Assembly: GCA_040391605.1 (NCBI GenBank)
Contig: JBEBXK010000003.1
Span: 62,001 to 126,000 of the forward strand
DNA from: Vulgatibacter incomptus_A
GTDB taxonomy: Bacteria > Myxococcota > Myxococcia > Myxococcales > Vulgatibacteraceae
DNA: 64,000 nt
Reading direction: 5' to 3'
Shown: piece by piece, positions 24,088-33,705 of the stretch
Layout: every line of letters begins with the position of its first letter
Numbering within the stretch: position 1 is the stretch's first letter
Notes under the pieces: model-generated
The model's database searches: none
The model's input: the letters and a program-made list of their open reading frames with translations, nothing else
Told to the model about the DNA's origin: nothing
Position numbers and translations under genes: made by a program

Positions 24088-24855
24088 TCAGGAGAGCATC
24101 CCACGGAGCTGGTCGCCGGTGAGGCCAAAGCGTCGCTCCCGGCGCCGATACTCCAGGAGCGCCCGGCAGAAGGCCTCCTCGCGAAAGTCCGGCCAGAGCA
24201 GCTCGGTCACCAGGATCTCGGCGTACGCGATCTGCCAGGGGAGGAAGTTGGAGACCCGCAGCTCCCCGCTGGTGCGGATGCAGAGATCGAGGTCGGGGAG
24301 CCCGCCGCTATGGAGGCGGGAGGCGAAGACGTCGGCGTCCACCGCCTCGGGATCGAGGGTGCCGGCCGCCACCTCGGCGGCGATGCGGCGGGCGGCGTGG
24401 ACCAGCTCCTCGCGGCCGCCGTAGCTCAGGGCGAGGGTGAGGAGCATCCCCTGGTTCTCTCGGGAGACCTCGCTGAGATCGTCGATGGCGGCGCGGACCT
24501 CGTCGGGGAGCATCTCGAGATCGCCGATGGCCTGGAAGCGGATCCCGTTCTCCATCACGGTGGGGCGCTCCTGGATCAGGTAGGTGCGGAGCAGCTCCAT
24601 CAGGCCCTCCACCTCCTCGCGAGGCCGCGACCAATTCTGCGCGGAGAAGGCGTAGAGGGTCAGGGCCCTCACGCCCAGCTCCCGGGCCGAAGTGGTGATC
24701 GCGCGCACGCTCTCGGAGCCCATGCGATGCCCCTCCAGGCGTGGCAGCCCCTTGAGCTCGGCCCAGCGGCCGTTCCCGTCCATGATGATGCCGACATGCG
24801 CCGGCACATCGCCCGCCGCCACGTCGGCGCGGAGATCTGGCTCCTTCTGGGTCAC
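24088..24855 (-). CDS. uppS: Undecaprenyl diphosphate synthase (cis-prenyltransferase)
   Basis: UppS makes the C55 lipid carrier for peptidoglycan and O-antigen. It shows the cis-prenyltransferase blocks HVGIIMDGNGRWA, GHRMGSESVRAI, LTLYAFSAQNWSRP, SYGGREELV, LDLCIRTSGELRVSNFLPWQ and YAEILVTELLWPDF. GTG 24855 is preferred (255 residues). The earlier possible start, TTG 24894, is the first triplet of a TTGACC -35 element, which argues against translation from there. The GTG lies only about four bases from the expected transcription start, so the mRNA may be near leaderless. It is the first gene of the uppS-cdsA-dxr-rseP-tsaB cluster. Confidence 0.94.
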   Translation of the reverse strand: MTQKEPDLRADVAAGDVPAHVGIIMDGNGRWAELKGLPRLEGHRMGSESVRAITTSARELGVRALTLYAFSAQNWSRPREEVEGLMELLRTYLIQERPTVMENGIRFQAIGDLEMLPDEVRAAIDDLSEVSRENQGMLLTLALSYGGREELVHAARRIAAEVAAGTLDPEAVDADVFASRLHSGGLPDLDLCIRTSGELRVSNFLPWQIAYAEILVTELLWPDFREEAFCRALLEYRRRERRFGLTGDQLRGMLS

Positions 24856-24865
24856 GCGGCGGCGG

Positions 24866-24894
24866 ACCCTAACGAGGGGCCGATGGGAGGTCAA
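24866..24894 (-). promoter_or_regulatory. Sigma-70-type promoter of the uppS operon
   Basis: The minus strand reads TTGACC (24889-24894), a 17-base spacer, and TAGGGT (24866-24871). Transcription would begin about base 24859, almost at the GTG start of uppS. It is divergent from the kinase gene on the plus strand, whose start is at 24953. Confidence 0.6.
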
Positions 24895-24952
24895 GGCGCA
24901 GCAGCCGGCCGCATCTTTGACGAGGGCCCGGCCGCCTCATAGAGTCAGAGAC

Positions 24953-26128
24953 GTGCCCCCTCGGCTCATAGGTCCCTATCGCATCAGCTCCACCTTGGGA
25001 AAGGGCGGCATCGGCACCGTCTTTCGCGCCAGCGATCGGCGCACCGGCGACGAGGTGGCGCTCAAGCTCCTCTCCACGGGGCCTGCCCTGGAGCCTGTCG
25101 CCGCCAAGCGGATGGTGCGGGAGTTCGAGACCCTGGCCCGGCTCTCCCATCCCAACGTGGTGCGGGTCTTCGACGCCGGCGTGCACAAGGGCTATCCCTA
25201 CCTGGTGATGGAGCTGGTGGAGGGGCTCGACCTGCGCAGCCACCTGATGATCCACGCCGACCCGCCCAGGATCCGCCCCAGCAGCGACGCGCCGGCTGCT
25301 CGCCGTGACGACGAGGCGACGTCACCGCATGCTGGCGCCGACGACGACGCGCCGCCGCTTCCGGCCTTCGACCTCGAGGCCCTCTTCGGCGAGCCCGACA
25401 CCGGCTACGTCGACCGCTCCGACCTCTCCGGCCCGCGGCGCGAGTTGGAGGACTACGTGCGGGGCAGCGACGAGCCCGACACCTACGACGAGGAGAGCTC
25501 CACCTTCGATACGGATCCCAAGACCGGGCTGCCGGCCTTCGAGGGCTTCGTCCCCTTCGACGAGATCGAGGAGCCGCCCCGGCCGCTGCTGGCGGCCACC
25601 CCCCTCACCCGGAGGCTCAATCATCCCGAGCGGGTGGGCCGGCTCAAGGACGCGCTCCTCCAGGTCTGCGAGGCCCTGGGCTACATCCACAGCCACGGCC
25701 TGGTACATCGGGATCTCAAGCCAGGCAACATCCTCGTGGACGAGGATCGCCACGTGCGGCTGATGGACTTCGGCCTTGCCAAATTCCTCGCCGAGGAGAC
25801 CTCGGTCACCGCCAGGGGGCGCGTGGTGGGGACCTACCGCTACATGGCGCCGGAGCAGGCCCTGGGCGAGCATCTGGATGGCCGCGCCGATCTCTACGCG
25901 CTGGGGGTCCTGATCTACGAGCTCCTCGCCGGGCGCCCGCCGTACGACGCCCGCTCGCCGGTGGAGCTCTGGCAGCAGATCCTCGATCACGAGCCGACCT
26001 CGCTCTTCATGGTCAACCCCCACGCCGACGAGGCCCTGGCGCGGATCGCCCACAAGCTCCTGCGCAAGGATCCCGACGATCGCTTCCAGACCGCGGAGGA
26101 GGTCTTCGAGGTCCTCCTCTCAGGCTGA
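24953..26128 (+). CDS. Eukaryotic-type Ser/Thr protein kinase with an acidic insert
   Basis: The 391-residue cytoplasmic kinase has the Gly-rich loop LGKGGIGTVF (15-24), the ATP lysine at about 38 (VALK), the catalytic HRDLKPGNI (252-260), DFG (272-274) and APE (299-301). Between the hinge (VMELVEGLDLRSHL, about 85-98) and helix E (LLQVCEALGYIHSHG, from about 235) lies about 130 residues of acidic, Pro/Ser-rich sequence rich in Asp and Glu; ordinary kinases have about 20 there. No membrane segment or sensor domain follows the kinase. GTG 24953 is the start because the family opens GPYRI after a short leader. The target is not evident. Confidence 0.9.
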   Translation: MPPRLIGPYRISSTLGKGGIGTVFRASDRRTGDEVALKLLSTGPALEPVAAKRMVREFETLARLSHPNVVRVFDAGVHKGYPYLVMELVEGLDLRSHLMIHADPPRIRPSSDAPAARRDDEATSPHAGADDDAPPLPAFDLEALFGEPDTGYVDRSDLSGPRRELEDYVRGSDEPDTYDEESSTFDTDPKTGLPAFEGFVPFDEIEEPPRPLLAATPLTRRLNHPERVGRLKDALLQVCEALGYIHSHGLVHRDLKPGNILVDEDRHVRLMDFGLAKFLAEETSVTARGRVVGTYRYMAPEQALGEHLDGRADLYALGVLIYELLAGRPPYDARSPVELWQQILDHEPTSLFMVNPHADEALARIAHKLLRKDPDDRFQTAEEVFEVLLSG

Positions 26129-26284
26129 GGACCTTCCAGAGATCGACTACGCCCCCCGCCTGCGTGGTTGGACCTGCGCTCCGCTTCGGCCTCCGTCCGC
26201 CTCGAATCGGGGCGCCCGCTGCGATCTCTGGAGGCCCAGGGTTGGCCGCGGCGACCCTCTCGCGAAACGTGTTAGTGGGAAGGG

Positions 26285-26944
26285 ATGCCGTCGCCCGACC
26301 ATGAGAACGCCCACTACATCGAGGCGCTCCAGGATCTCTATCTGGAGCTGCGTGGCGGCGGGCTGACCCTCTCGCCGCTGGACTCCGATCGGCTGCGGGC
26401 GTGGCGGGATCGGGGGCTGCCCCTGGAGCTGGCGCGAGAGGGGATCCGGGCGGCCTACGCGGCCTGGGCGGCAGCGGGGCGCGGCTCCACCAGGCGGCCC
26501 TTCCTCCTGCGCAGCGCGGATCGCTACGTGGAGGATCTCGCGGCGGGCTGGGCACGCCGATCCCTCGGCGTCGTCCCGGGGCGAACGCCCCTCGCCGCGA
26601 CGGAGGTCGGCTCTCCCCTCGAGGGGATCGCCGCCGCCCTCCGACTCCGCCTCCAAGACGCGGAAGGCGGCCTTCGCGCGGCCTACGCCGCCGCCCTCGC
26701 CATCCTGGAGGCCCGCCGGAGCGACGACGTCGGCAGCGCCCTCCTCGCCGCGGACGAGGCCGCCGGGATCCGCTATGTGATCGCCCTGCCCCGCCGCTCC
26801 CAACGCGAGGTGGTAGGGAAGGCGATGGGCGAGGCCGGGCCCAGAGCGATCGCTACCAAAGAGCGGTATCGTGCGATGCTGCGCGCGTACTTGGCGGAGG
26901 AAGCCAGACGCCACGGCCAATGGGCGAGGCCCTCGGATCTATGA
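26285..26944 (+). CDS. Hypothetical protein coupled to a DnaC-like ATPase
   Basis: The 219-residue protein is helical, with DSDRLRAWRDRGLPLELAREG near the start, a pattern seen in replication-associated helper proteins, and long Ala/Arg-rich helices. No signal peptide or membrane segment is seen. ATG 26285 follows GGGAAGGG closely. Its stop overlaps the ATG of the DnaC-like gene (ATGA, 26941-26944), so the two are translationally coupled and likely work together. I do not recognise a family. Any link to helicase loading is inferred only from the neighbour. Confidence 0.72.
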   Translation: MPSPDHENAHYIEALQDLYLELRGGGLTLSPLDSDRLRAWRDRGLPLELAREGIRAAYAAWAAAGRGSTRRPFLLRSADRYVEDLAAGWARRSLGVVPGRTPLAATEVGSPLEGIAAALRLRLQDAEGGLRAAYAAALAILEARRSDDVGSALLAADEAAGIRYVIALPRRSQREVVGKAMGEAGPRAIATKERYRAMLRAYLAEEARRHGQWARPSDL

Positions 26945-27897
26945 GCGAACACGAAGAAGAATTTCAGAAGGTGAGCGGTCCGCTGCGGGCTCTGCTCGAC
27001 GAGCTCCACGTCAAGCTCGAGCGGCAAGGCTTGGAGCCCCAGCCCCCCGCGCGCACCACCGCCTGCCCCCGATGCGGCGACAGGGGCTACCTCCTCGAGC
27101 GCCGCGGCGCGCTCTCGCTCGCCGTCGCTTGCGGTTGCGAGCGCCGCTGCCGACGCTGCGGCGGCAAGGGGATCACGCTGCGTGAGGTCGACGGATACCA
27201 ATTCGCGGCCGCCTGTGAGTGCCAGACCCTGCCCTTGAGGATCGCCGCCTACAACGCCGCCCAACTCCCGGCCCGCTTCGCCGAGAAGAGCTTCGACGAC
27301 TTCCGCATCGAAGCCGACGATCCCTATGAGCTGAACAAGGCGAAGCGGCAGATGCTCGAGTTCGCGGATTCAGCCCGCCCCGGCCACACCAAACTGGGTA
27401 GGGGGCTCCAGGGCCGCCCCGGCACCGGCAAGACCCACCTCCTCGTCGCCACCCTGGCCCGGATGACCCTTGGCCGCGGCCTCGCCTGCCGCTACATCGA
27501 GATCTCCTTCCTCTTCGCCGACCTCAAGGCTGCCATCTCCGATCCCCGCGCCCGTGCCACCGTCGACAAGATCGACGCCCTCTCCGAGGTGGACGTCCTG
27601 GCCATCGACGAGCTGGGCAAGGGCCGAGGCAGCGTCTTCGAAGAGGAGGTCCTCGATGAGCTGATCGGCCGCCGCTACAACAACGGCAAGCTCACCCTCT
27701 TCGCCACCAACTACTCCCGCGAAGCGATCGATCCCCCCAACCTGCGCGATCGAAACGCCGCCAGGCCCGAGCTCGCCTCCCTCTCCCTGCGCACCAGGGT
27801 GGGCGAGCGCGTCTTTTCCCGCCTCCACGGCATGGTCGACTTCGTCGATCTCCCCGCTGCCGCCCGCGACCGCCGCCTCCCCCCCCCCCTGCGATAG
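26941..27897 (+). CDS. DnaC/IstB-like AAA+ ATPase with zinc-ribbon-like cysteines
   Basis: The 318-residue protein has an N-terminal helical region, then a cysteine-rich segment (about 40-95) with CPRCGDRG, CGCERRCRRCGGKG and ACECQ, which looks like a zinc ribbon. A AAA+ module follows with Walker A GRPGTGKTHLL, Walker B VDVLAIDELGKG and FATNYSR as sensor. This is the helicase-loader (DnaC) and IstB type. DnaC usually loads the replicative helicase; IstB helps a transposase, but no transposase is nearby. ATG 26941 overlaps the previous stop. It is most probably a replication or repair helper. Confidence 0.82.
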   Translation: MSEHEEEFQKVSGPLRALLDELHVKLERQGLEPQPPARTTACPRCGDRGYLLERRGALSLAVACGCERRCRRCGGKGITLREVDGYQFAAACECQTLPLRIAAYNAAQLPARFAEKSFDDFRIEADDPYELNKAKRQMLEFADSARPGHTKLGRGLQGRPGTGKTHLLVATLARMTLGRGLACRYIEISFLFADLKAAISDPRARATVDKIDALSEVDVLAIDELGKGRGSVFEEEVLDELIGRRYNNGKLTLFATNYSREAIDPPNLRDRNAARPELASLSLRTRVGERVFSRLHGMVDFVDLPAAARDRRLPPPLR

Positions 27898-28063
27898 CGC
27901 AGCCGCCGATCGGGAGCCCTCCAGGAGCGCTGAAAGGTGGTCGCAACGCGAACCCGCTGCATGCTAGCGTCTTCCCCGAACGTCCATTCGTTCCAAGAGT
28001 GCGACCGGGTTCCCCGGCTCCATGAGCGTAGAGACGTTCGCGTTTTCTGGAAGGAGCTGGACC

Positions 28064-30871
28064 GTGAACAATTCGTCTCGGATTACTCGCATCTCGTCGC
28101 TGCTGCTGCTCGGCCCCCTGGCGCTGCTGGGGCTCGTGCTGCTCCCGCTCTCCGCGGGTGCGCAGTCCTACACCGCCACCTTGGAGCCCGTGCCCTACGT
28201 CCCGCTGCCGATCCCCGGCCCGGACGCTGGTCCGGTCACCAATCTGACCGTGCAAGGATACGGCTATTCACCGCCCAACCTGACCCATACGCTCCCCTTC
28301 CCCGTGGAGTTCTTCGGAGAGACCTACACCTCCGTGAACATCCTGGGATTGGGGATGGTGACCTTCGGTTCGGAGTACACCACCAACCCTTCCACGGGTC
28401 ATACGGACCCCATCGGCCAGCGCGAGATCCCCTCGACCACGGGGCCGATCGAGATCCACAACTTCATCGCCGTCTACTGGGACAAGATCACCTGCCAGGG
28501 AAGCAACAGCGCCAAGTTCAGCTCGCAGATCCTCGGGACCGCTCCCGATCGGACCTACATCATCGAGTGGTACAACTGCAGGCGCTACTCGAGCAGCCCC
28601 GTCTCGATGATGAACGCCCAGATCTGGTTCTCGGAATCCAGCGCCGACATCGAGGTCCGGTACGGTTCGATCACGGACAACTCCACCAACGATGCCCACA
28701 GATTCCACTCGGCGATGGGCATCGAGAACGCGGACGGGACCGATGGGACCCCGGGCCTCTCGATCAACGGGACGGTCTGCAATCCCGACTGCACCGACCT
28801 GGATTTCCCCACCAACCACCGGATCGTCTACCGGGCGGGGCCCTCGGTCGAGATCTCCAGCCTGAGCCTGAACCCGCAGACGATCAGCGTGGGGCATCCT
28901 CTCAACGTCACGGCCACCATCGCGAACAATGGCGTCGATCTCTCCAGCTCGGTCCGCTACTGGATGGGACCGACCTCGAACATCGCCCAAGCCCAGGACA
29001 TCGGGCTGGTCAGCGTCGACCTCCCTTCCCGCACGAGCGTCGACGCCCCCCTCCAGGTCAACGTGCCGGAGGTCCCGCTTGGCAGCTACTACTTCTTCGC
29101 AGAGCTTGATCCCTTCGGGATGGTCATCCCGCTGAGCGAGCCGAGGATCGTGCACGCCGCGGGACCGTTCACGGTCAAGGCTCCATCGTCAAAGCTGCGG
29201 ATCATCGGGGGGTCGGTGGTCGCGCCTGCTTGGGTGGCGTCCGAGGGCAGCTTCGACGTCGACTGGCGAGTGGACAATCAGGACGTCCTCGACGTCGACA
29301 ACGCAGCCTACGCGGTGATGCTCTCCTCCGACGGCCTCCTCGACGACTCGGATCACGTCCTCGCGACGGGCACCTTCTCCGTCTCCGCTTTCGGTGAAGT
29401 CACCATGACCGACACCGTCTCCCTCTCCGCGGCCATCCCCGACGGAATCTACCGCGTCGGCATCTGGCTCGATCGCGACCATGAGATCCTCCACGCCGAT
29501 CGCAGCGGCAACCAGCGCGTCTCCCCTGCCACCACGACCGTAGGCCTCGAGCTAGCCATCGAGACTACGGCGCTCCCCGATGGCATGGTCGGGACGCTCT
29601 ACGCGGTCGACCTCGAGGCCAGCGGCGGGATCGGCGCCTACCAATGGTCCGTCGCTCCAGGCTCGACCCTCCCACCGGGCCTCCATCTCCTCGCCAGCGA
29701 TAGCTCCAGTTCGAGCCGAATCGGCGGTGTCCCGGACGCTCCTGGCGCTTTCTCGTTCGGCCTGCAGGTGGAGTCGGGAGCATTCACCGAAAGTGCGACC
29801 TATACGATCACGATCCTGCCGGCCCCCGTACCCCTGACCATCGAGACCAGCTTGCTGCCGAGCGCGGCGGTCGGGGTCCCCTACCAGGCCACCCTGGTAG
29901 CGGCCGGCGGCACGCCGCCCTACGCCTGGTTGGTCGACGCAGGCGGCCTCCCGGATGGCCTCGCCCTCTCCACCGAAGGCGTCCTCAGCGGTAGCCCGAC
30001 CGAGGCGGCCAGCAAGCATCTGGTCTTCCGCGTCGAGGACGCCGCGTCCCGCGAGGCGACCGCCAGCCTCCGCCTCGAGATCGTCGCTGCCGTCGAAGAT
30101 CTCGGCTGCGCCCAGTCGAGCCTCCCGACCCTGACCCTGGGCGTCGAGATGGACCCGCTCTTCCTCGTCTCCACGGGTGGCCTCGCCCCCTACAGCTGGT
30201 CCAGCGTGAGCGGCGCCGTCCCCGGCCTCGATCTCTCGGCCTCCGGCGTGATCACCGGTACACCCACGGCTGCCGGGACCCACGATTGGATCATGGAGGT
30301 CTCCGATTCGCAGCCGACCTCCGCGAGATGCCGGATGGGCTTCGAGGTCATCGACGAACCCGGTCCCGTGACCGGGCTCGAGATCACCACCGGCTCGCTG
30401 CCACGGGCGCGGATCCTGGAGACCTACCAGGCGACGCTCGAGGTCCGGGGCGCGATCGGTACCGTCCGCTGGACCCTCGAGGGCAGCCTCCCCGCCGGGC
30501 TCTCGCTGAGTGAGGCCGGGACCATCAGCGGCATCCCCTCCGAGGAGTCCCTCGCTGGCGACAAGAGTCGGATCTTCACCTTCCAGGTCCAGGCGGAGGA
30601 CGAAGAGAACCTCGCCACTACCACCTTGAGCCTCGAAGTCTTCGACGACGGAGAGCCCGAGGATCCGGAAGATCCGGAAGATCCGGAAGATCCGGAAGAC
30701 CCCGAGGATCCGGAAGATCCCGAAGATCCGGTAGACCCCGAGGAGCCCGGGACGCCCACGAAGAAGAAGAAGAGCGGCGGTGGCTGCCAGTCGTCCTCCG
30801 GCGACACCGGCCTCCTGGCCTTCGGCCTCGCCCTTGGCCTGGCCGGCTTGAGCCGTAGGTCCCGCCGCTGA
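28064..30871 (+). CDS. Large secreted MYXO-CTERM protein with putative Ig-like domains
   Basis: The 935-residue product starts at GTG 28064, which follows GGAAGGAG by seven bases and yields a signal peptide ending SAGAQ. An N-terminal domain of about 220 residues (FFGETYTSVNILGLGMVTFG, FIAVYWDKI, YIIEWYNCRRYSS) is followed by a CARDB-like region (ATIANNGVDLSSSVRYW) and four putative-Ig (He_PIG-like) repeats, each with a 'P.G..LS..G.ISGTP' pattern, for example LPDGLALSTEGVLSG. A Glu-Asp-Pro tandem linker leads to the tail GGGCQSSSGDTGLLAFG, a hydrophobic helix and RRSRR, a MYXO-CTERM-like anchor. It is a probable surface adhesin or cell-contact protein. Confidence 0.88.
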   Translation: MNNSSRITRISSLLLLGPLALLGLVLLPLSAGAQSYTATLEPVPYVPLPIPGPDAGPVTNLTVQGYGYSPPNLTHTLPFPVEFFGETYTSVNILGLGMVTFGSEYTTNPSTGHTDPIGQREIPSTTGPIEIHNFIAVYWDKITCQGSNSAKFSSQILGTAPDRTYIIEWYNCRRYSSSPVSMMNAQIWFSESSADIEVRYGSITDNSTNDAHRFHSAMGIENADGTDGTPGLSINGTVCNPDCTDLDFPTNHRIVYRAGPSVEISSLSLNPQTISVGHPLNVTATIANNGVDLSSSVRYWMGPTSNIAQAQDIGLVSVDLPSRTSVDAPLQVNVPEVPLGSYYFFAELDPFGMVIPLSEPRIVHAAGPFTVKAPSSKLRIIGGSVVAPAWVASEGSFDVDWRVDNQDVLDVDNAAYAVMLSSDGLLDDSDHVLATGTFSVSAFGEVTMTDTVSLSAAIPDGIYRVGIWLDRDHEILHADRSGNQRVSPATTTVGLELAIETTALPDGMVGTLYAVDLEASGGIGAYQWSVAPGSTLPPGLHLLASDSSSSSRIGGVPDAPGAFSFGLQVESGAFTESATYTITILPAPVPLTIETSLLPSAAVGVPYQATLVAAGGTPPYAWLVDAGGLPDGLALSTEGVLSGSPTEAASKHLVFRVEDAASREATASLRLEIVAAVEDLGCAQSSLPTLTLGVEMDPLFLVSTGGLAPYSWSSVSGAVPGLDLSASGVITGTPTAAGTHDWIMEVSDSQPTSARCRMGFEVIDEPGPVTGLEITTGSLPRARILETYQATLEVRGAIGTVRWTLEGSLPAGLSLSEAGTISGIPSEESLAGDKSRIFTFQVQAEDEENLATTTLSLEVFDDGEPEDPEDPEDPEDPEDPEDPEDPEDPVDPEEPGTPTKKKKSGGGCQSSSGDTGLLAFGLALGLAGLSRRSRR
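30655..30735. repeat. 9-bp tandem repeat encoding (EDP)n
   Basis: A 9-base unit (GAGGATCCG and GAAGATCCG variants) is repeated about nine times in the linker before the MYXO-CTERM tail of the surface protein, giving (Glu-Asp-Pro)n. The unit preserves the reading frame, so length can vary. Confidence 0.85.
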
Positions 30872-30918
30872 CTCAGACGAGAGGAGCCGCCCGCCACGGC
30901 GGCCCCCTCCGCAGGCGC

Positions 30919-31018
30919 AGAGCCTGTGAAAGAAATCGCCCTCGCACACGCGGGGGCGATTTTTTCACGCGCGCTTCGCGCTACGGCTCTTTCCTGGCGT
31001 TCGCTCGCCTCCAGCTCG
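30919..31018 (+). repeat. Hairpin intergenic repeat, copy 3
   Basis: It begins AGAGCCTGTGAAAG and has a stem GTGAAAGAAATCGCC (30926-30940) with GGCGATTTTTTCAC (30955-30968), allowing one bulge. The strand ends with a run of six T, so it may double as a terminator for the surface protein gene. The tail GCGCGCTTCGCGCTACGGCTC then CGTTCGCTCGCCT is shared with the other copies. Confidence 0.78.
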
Positions 31019-31025
31019 ACTGGGG

Positions 31026-31116
31026 TGCCTGTGAAAGATCCCCTCACGCCAAGTGATGTCAGTTTTCACGCGCGCTTCGCGCTACCGCTCTTTCCCCGCG
31101 TTCGCTCGCCCTCGCG
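31026..31116 (+). repeat. Hairpin intergenic repeat, copy 4
   Basis: Second copy eight bases after copy 3, with GCCTGTGAAAGATC (31027-31040), a decayed stem (GTGAAA with TTTTCAC at 31063-31069) and the same tail (GCGCGCTTCGCGCTACCGCTC, GCGTTCGCTCGCC). It ends just before the lysC stop. Confidence 0.72.
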
Positions 31117-31122
31117 GATCGA

Positions 31123-32313
31123 TCAGCCGAGGAGCTCTTGGTGGATGGCGCGGACGGCGTCGTCGAGGTGGCGCGCCTCGAGGAGGACGCTGATCCGGAA
31201 GCTGGAGGTGGAGAGCTGGATGGGCTCTGCGCCCATCGTCGCGAGGGCGGCCTGGATCCGGCGGACGTTGGCGAAGCTCGTATTGATGCCCGCGCCGATG
31301 GCGGAGACCGCGCCGAGGCCATCGCGGATGCGGAGGCCGTCGCCGAAGCGCGTCGAGAGGTCGGCTACGAGGGCGTCGAAGTCCGGGAGGTTCTCCCGAG
31401 AGAGGACCAGGGAGGCGCTGCCGGCAGGGAGCCTGTCGAAGAGGAGCTGCTTGCCGAAGGAGCCCCGGAGATCGAGGTGCTCGAGGAGCTCGCTCAGGGC
31501 GGCGGCGGAGCCTGGGCTGGCGCTGAGGAGGGCGAGACCGTGCTCGCTGGTGACGCCGGCGATCCGGGGGGGCGCGCCGTCCGTCAGCGGGCGGATCGAG
31601 GTCTGGCCGCTGCCGCCGAAGGTGGAGCGGGCGAAGAGGGCGATCGCCCTTTCCTTCGCGAACTCCACGGCCTGGGCGTGGAGGACCTTCGCGCCGGACT
31701 CGGCGAGCTCCTGCATCTCCTCGTAGGAGATCTCGGCGAGGCGGGTGGAGGCGGGGATGAGGCGCGGATCGGCTGTGTAGACGCCTTCCACGTCACTGTA
31801 GATCTCACAGGCCTCGGCGCCGAGGGCGGCGGCCAGCGCCACCGCGGTGGTGTCGGAGCCGCCGCGGCCCAAGGTCGTGACCTCCTTCCGCCGGCTGACG
31901 CCCTGGTAGCCGGCGACGATGACGACCTTGCCGCCCTCGAGCTCCTCCTGCACGCGGAAGGGGCGCACCTCGACGATGCGGGCGTTGGCGTGGGTGTCGG
32001 TGGTGATGATCCCCGATTGGGATCCGGTGAAGCTCACCGCCGGGACGCCCCTGGCGTTCAAGGCCATGGAGAGCAGGGCCATCGAGATCCGCTCACCCGC
32101 CGTGAGGAGCATGTCCAGTTCGCGACGGGCGGGGTTGTCGCAGACCTTGCGAGCCAGGGTGAGGAGCTCGTCGGTGGTGTCGCCCATGGCGGAGACGACG
32201 ACGACGACCTGCTTGCCCTCCCCTCGCGTGCGGGCCACGCGATCGGCGACCCTGCCGATCTTCTCGACGTCGGCGACGGACGAGCCGCCGAATTTCTGCA
32301 CCACGATCGACAC
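31123..32313 (-). CDS. lysC: Aspartate kinase
   Basis: Aspartokinase phosphorylates aspartate, the first step to lysine, threonine, methionine and diaminopimelate. The N-terminal kinase domain has VQKFGGSSVADVEKI, VVSAMGDTTDELL, and GRGGSDTTAVALAAALGAE, followed by SDVEGVYTADPR. The C-terminal part (about 265-396) holds ACT-type domains, normally the site of feedback control; NTSFANVRRIQAALA is in the last one. GTG 32313 is preceded by GGAGGT with a seven-base gap. The 396 residues are typical of the monofunctional enzyme. Confidence 0.96.
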   Translation of the reverse strand: MSIVVQKFGGSSVADVEKIGRVADRVARTRGEGKQVVVVVSAMGDTTDELLTLARKVCDNPARRELDMLLTAGERISMALLSMALNARGVPAVSFTGSQSGIITTDTHANARIVEVRPFRVQEELEGGKVVIVAGYQGVSRRKEVTTLGRGGSDTTAVALAAALGAEACEIYSDVEGVYTADPRLIPASTRLAEISYEEMQELAESGAKVLHAQAVEFAKERAIALFARSTFGGSGQTSIRPLTDGAPPRIAGVTSEHGLALLSASPGSAAALSELLEHLDLRGSFGKQLLFDRLPAGSASLVLSRENLPDFDALVADLSTRFGDGLRIRDGLGAVSAIGAGINTSFANVRRIQAALATMGAEPIQLSTSSFRISVLLEARHLDDAVRAIHQELLG

Positions 32314-32632
32314 GGATGGACCTCCAGGCTGCTCCCCTCCTCTCTACGGCGCGCGAGGGTGCCCGAGCAAGTAGCGCGACATGGAGCCGGCTTTCGCGGC
32401 CTCTCGACTCATCGGCCGAGGGCTCGAAGCTCTCGCCTCTGCCAGGAGCGACAAAGAGATGCCTGCAGCAGCGTCTCAGCCCGGTGCCTCGATTGGCCGG
32501 GCGGAGAGCGCCGGACGCCCCCGCCATCGCTGCCTCGAGTCGACCGAAGAGCCGCCGGGCGTTGCAACCGGGCTCCTCCGCATGAGCTTCCATCGGGGCG
32601 GTCGAGCAGACATCCCCACGTACGAGAGCCGG

Positions 32633-32660
32633 TTGACAGCGACTCACAGGGTGTTAGCCT
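32633..32660 (+). promoter_or_regulatory. Sigma-70-type promoter for the ABC transporter operon
   Basis: TTGACA (32633-32638) and TAGCCT (32655-32660) with a 16-base spacer, on the plus strand and 180 bases upstream of the ATPase gene. It is the only clear signal in the 528-bp divergent spacer with lysC; I see nothing else in that stretch. Confidence 0.5.
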
Positions 32661-32841
32661 GCAGCCCGATCTGTGAATGTCCGGCAGCGAGCGCCCAACC
32701 CGAGGGGGCGGCGCTCCTCTTTGCCGATTCAAGGAATGAAACGCTGCTCGAGTTGTTGGGCCGCGCGTCGCTCCTTGGCGAGCCTCCCCTCGCCGGGCGG
32801 CCGCTCCTTTACGGCGACTTCAAGAACGACGGGGATAAGAG

Positions 32842-33606
<765 letters not shown>

Positions 33607-33705
33607 TCTCGCGCGGCGCCGCCCCCTGTTTCCGGCGGAAGCCCGTCTCCTTGCAACCCCGGCGCGCCTGATTGTGCTCGCCGCCTTCACGCCTGAGGTC
33701 GATCG

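Noticed and set aside
26941..27897. IstB transposition helper of an IS21-type element
   Set aside because: There is no IstA-like transposase or terminal inverted repeat nearby, so the DnaC-like interpretation is preferred.
30655..30735. Possible repeat array or regulatory iterons
   Set aside because: It is a 9-bp in-frame repeat that encodes Glu-Asp-Pro in the linker of the surface protein.
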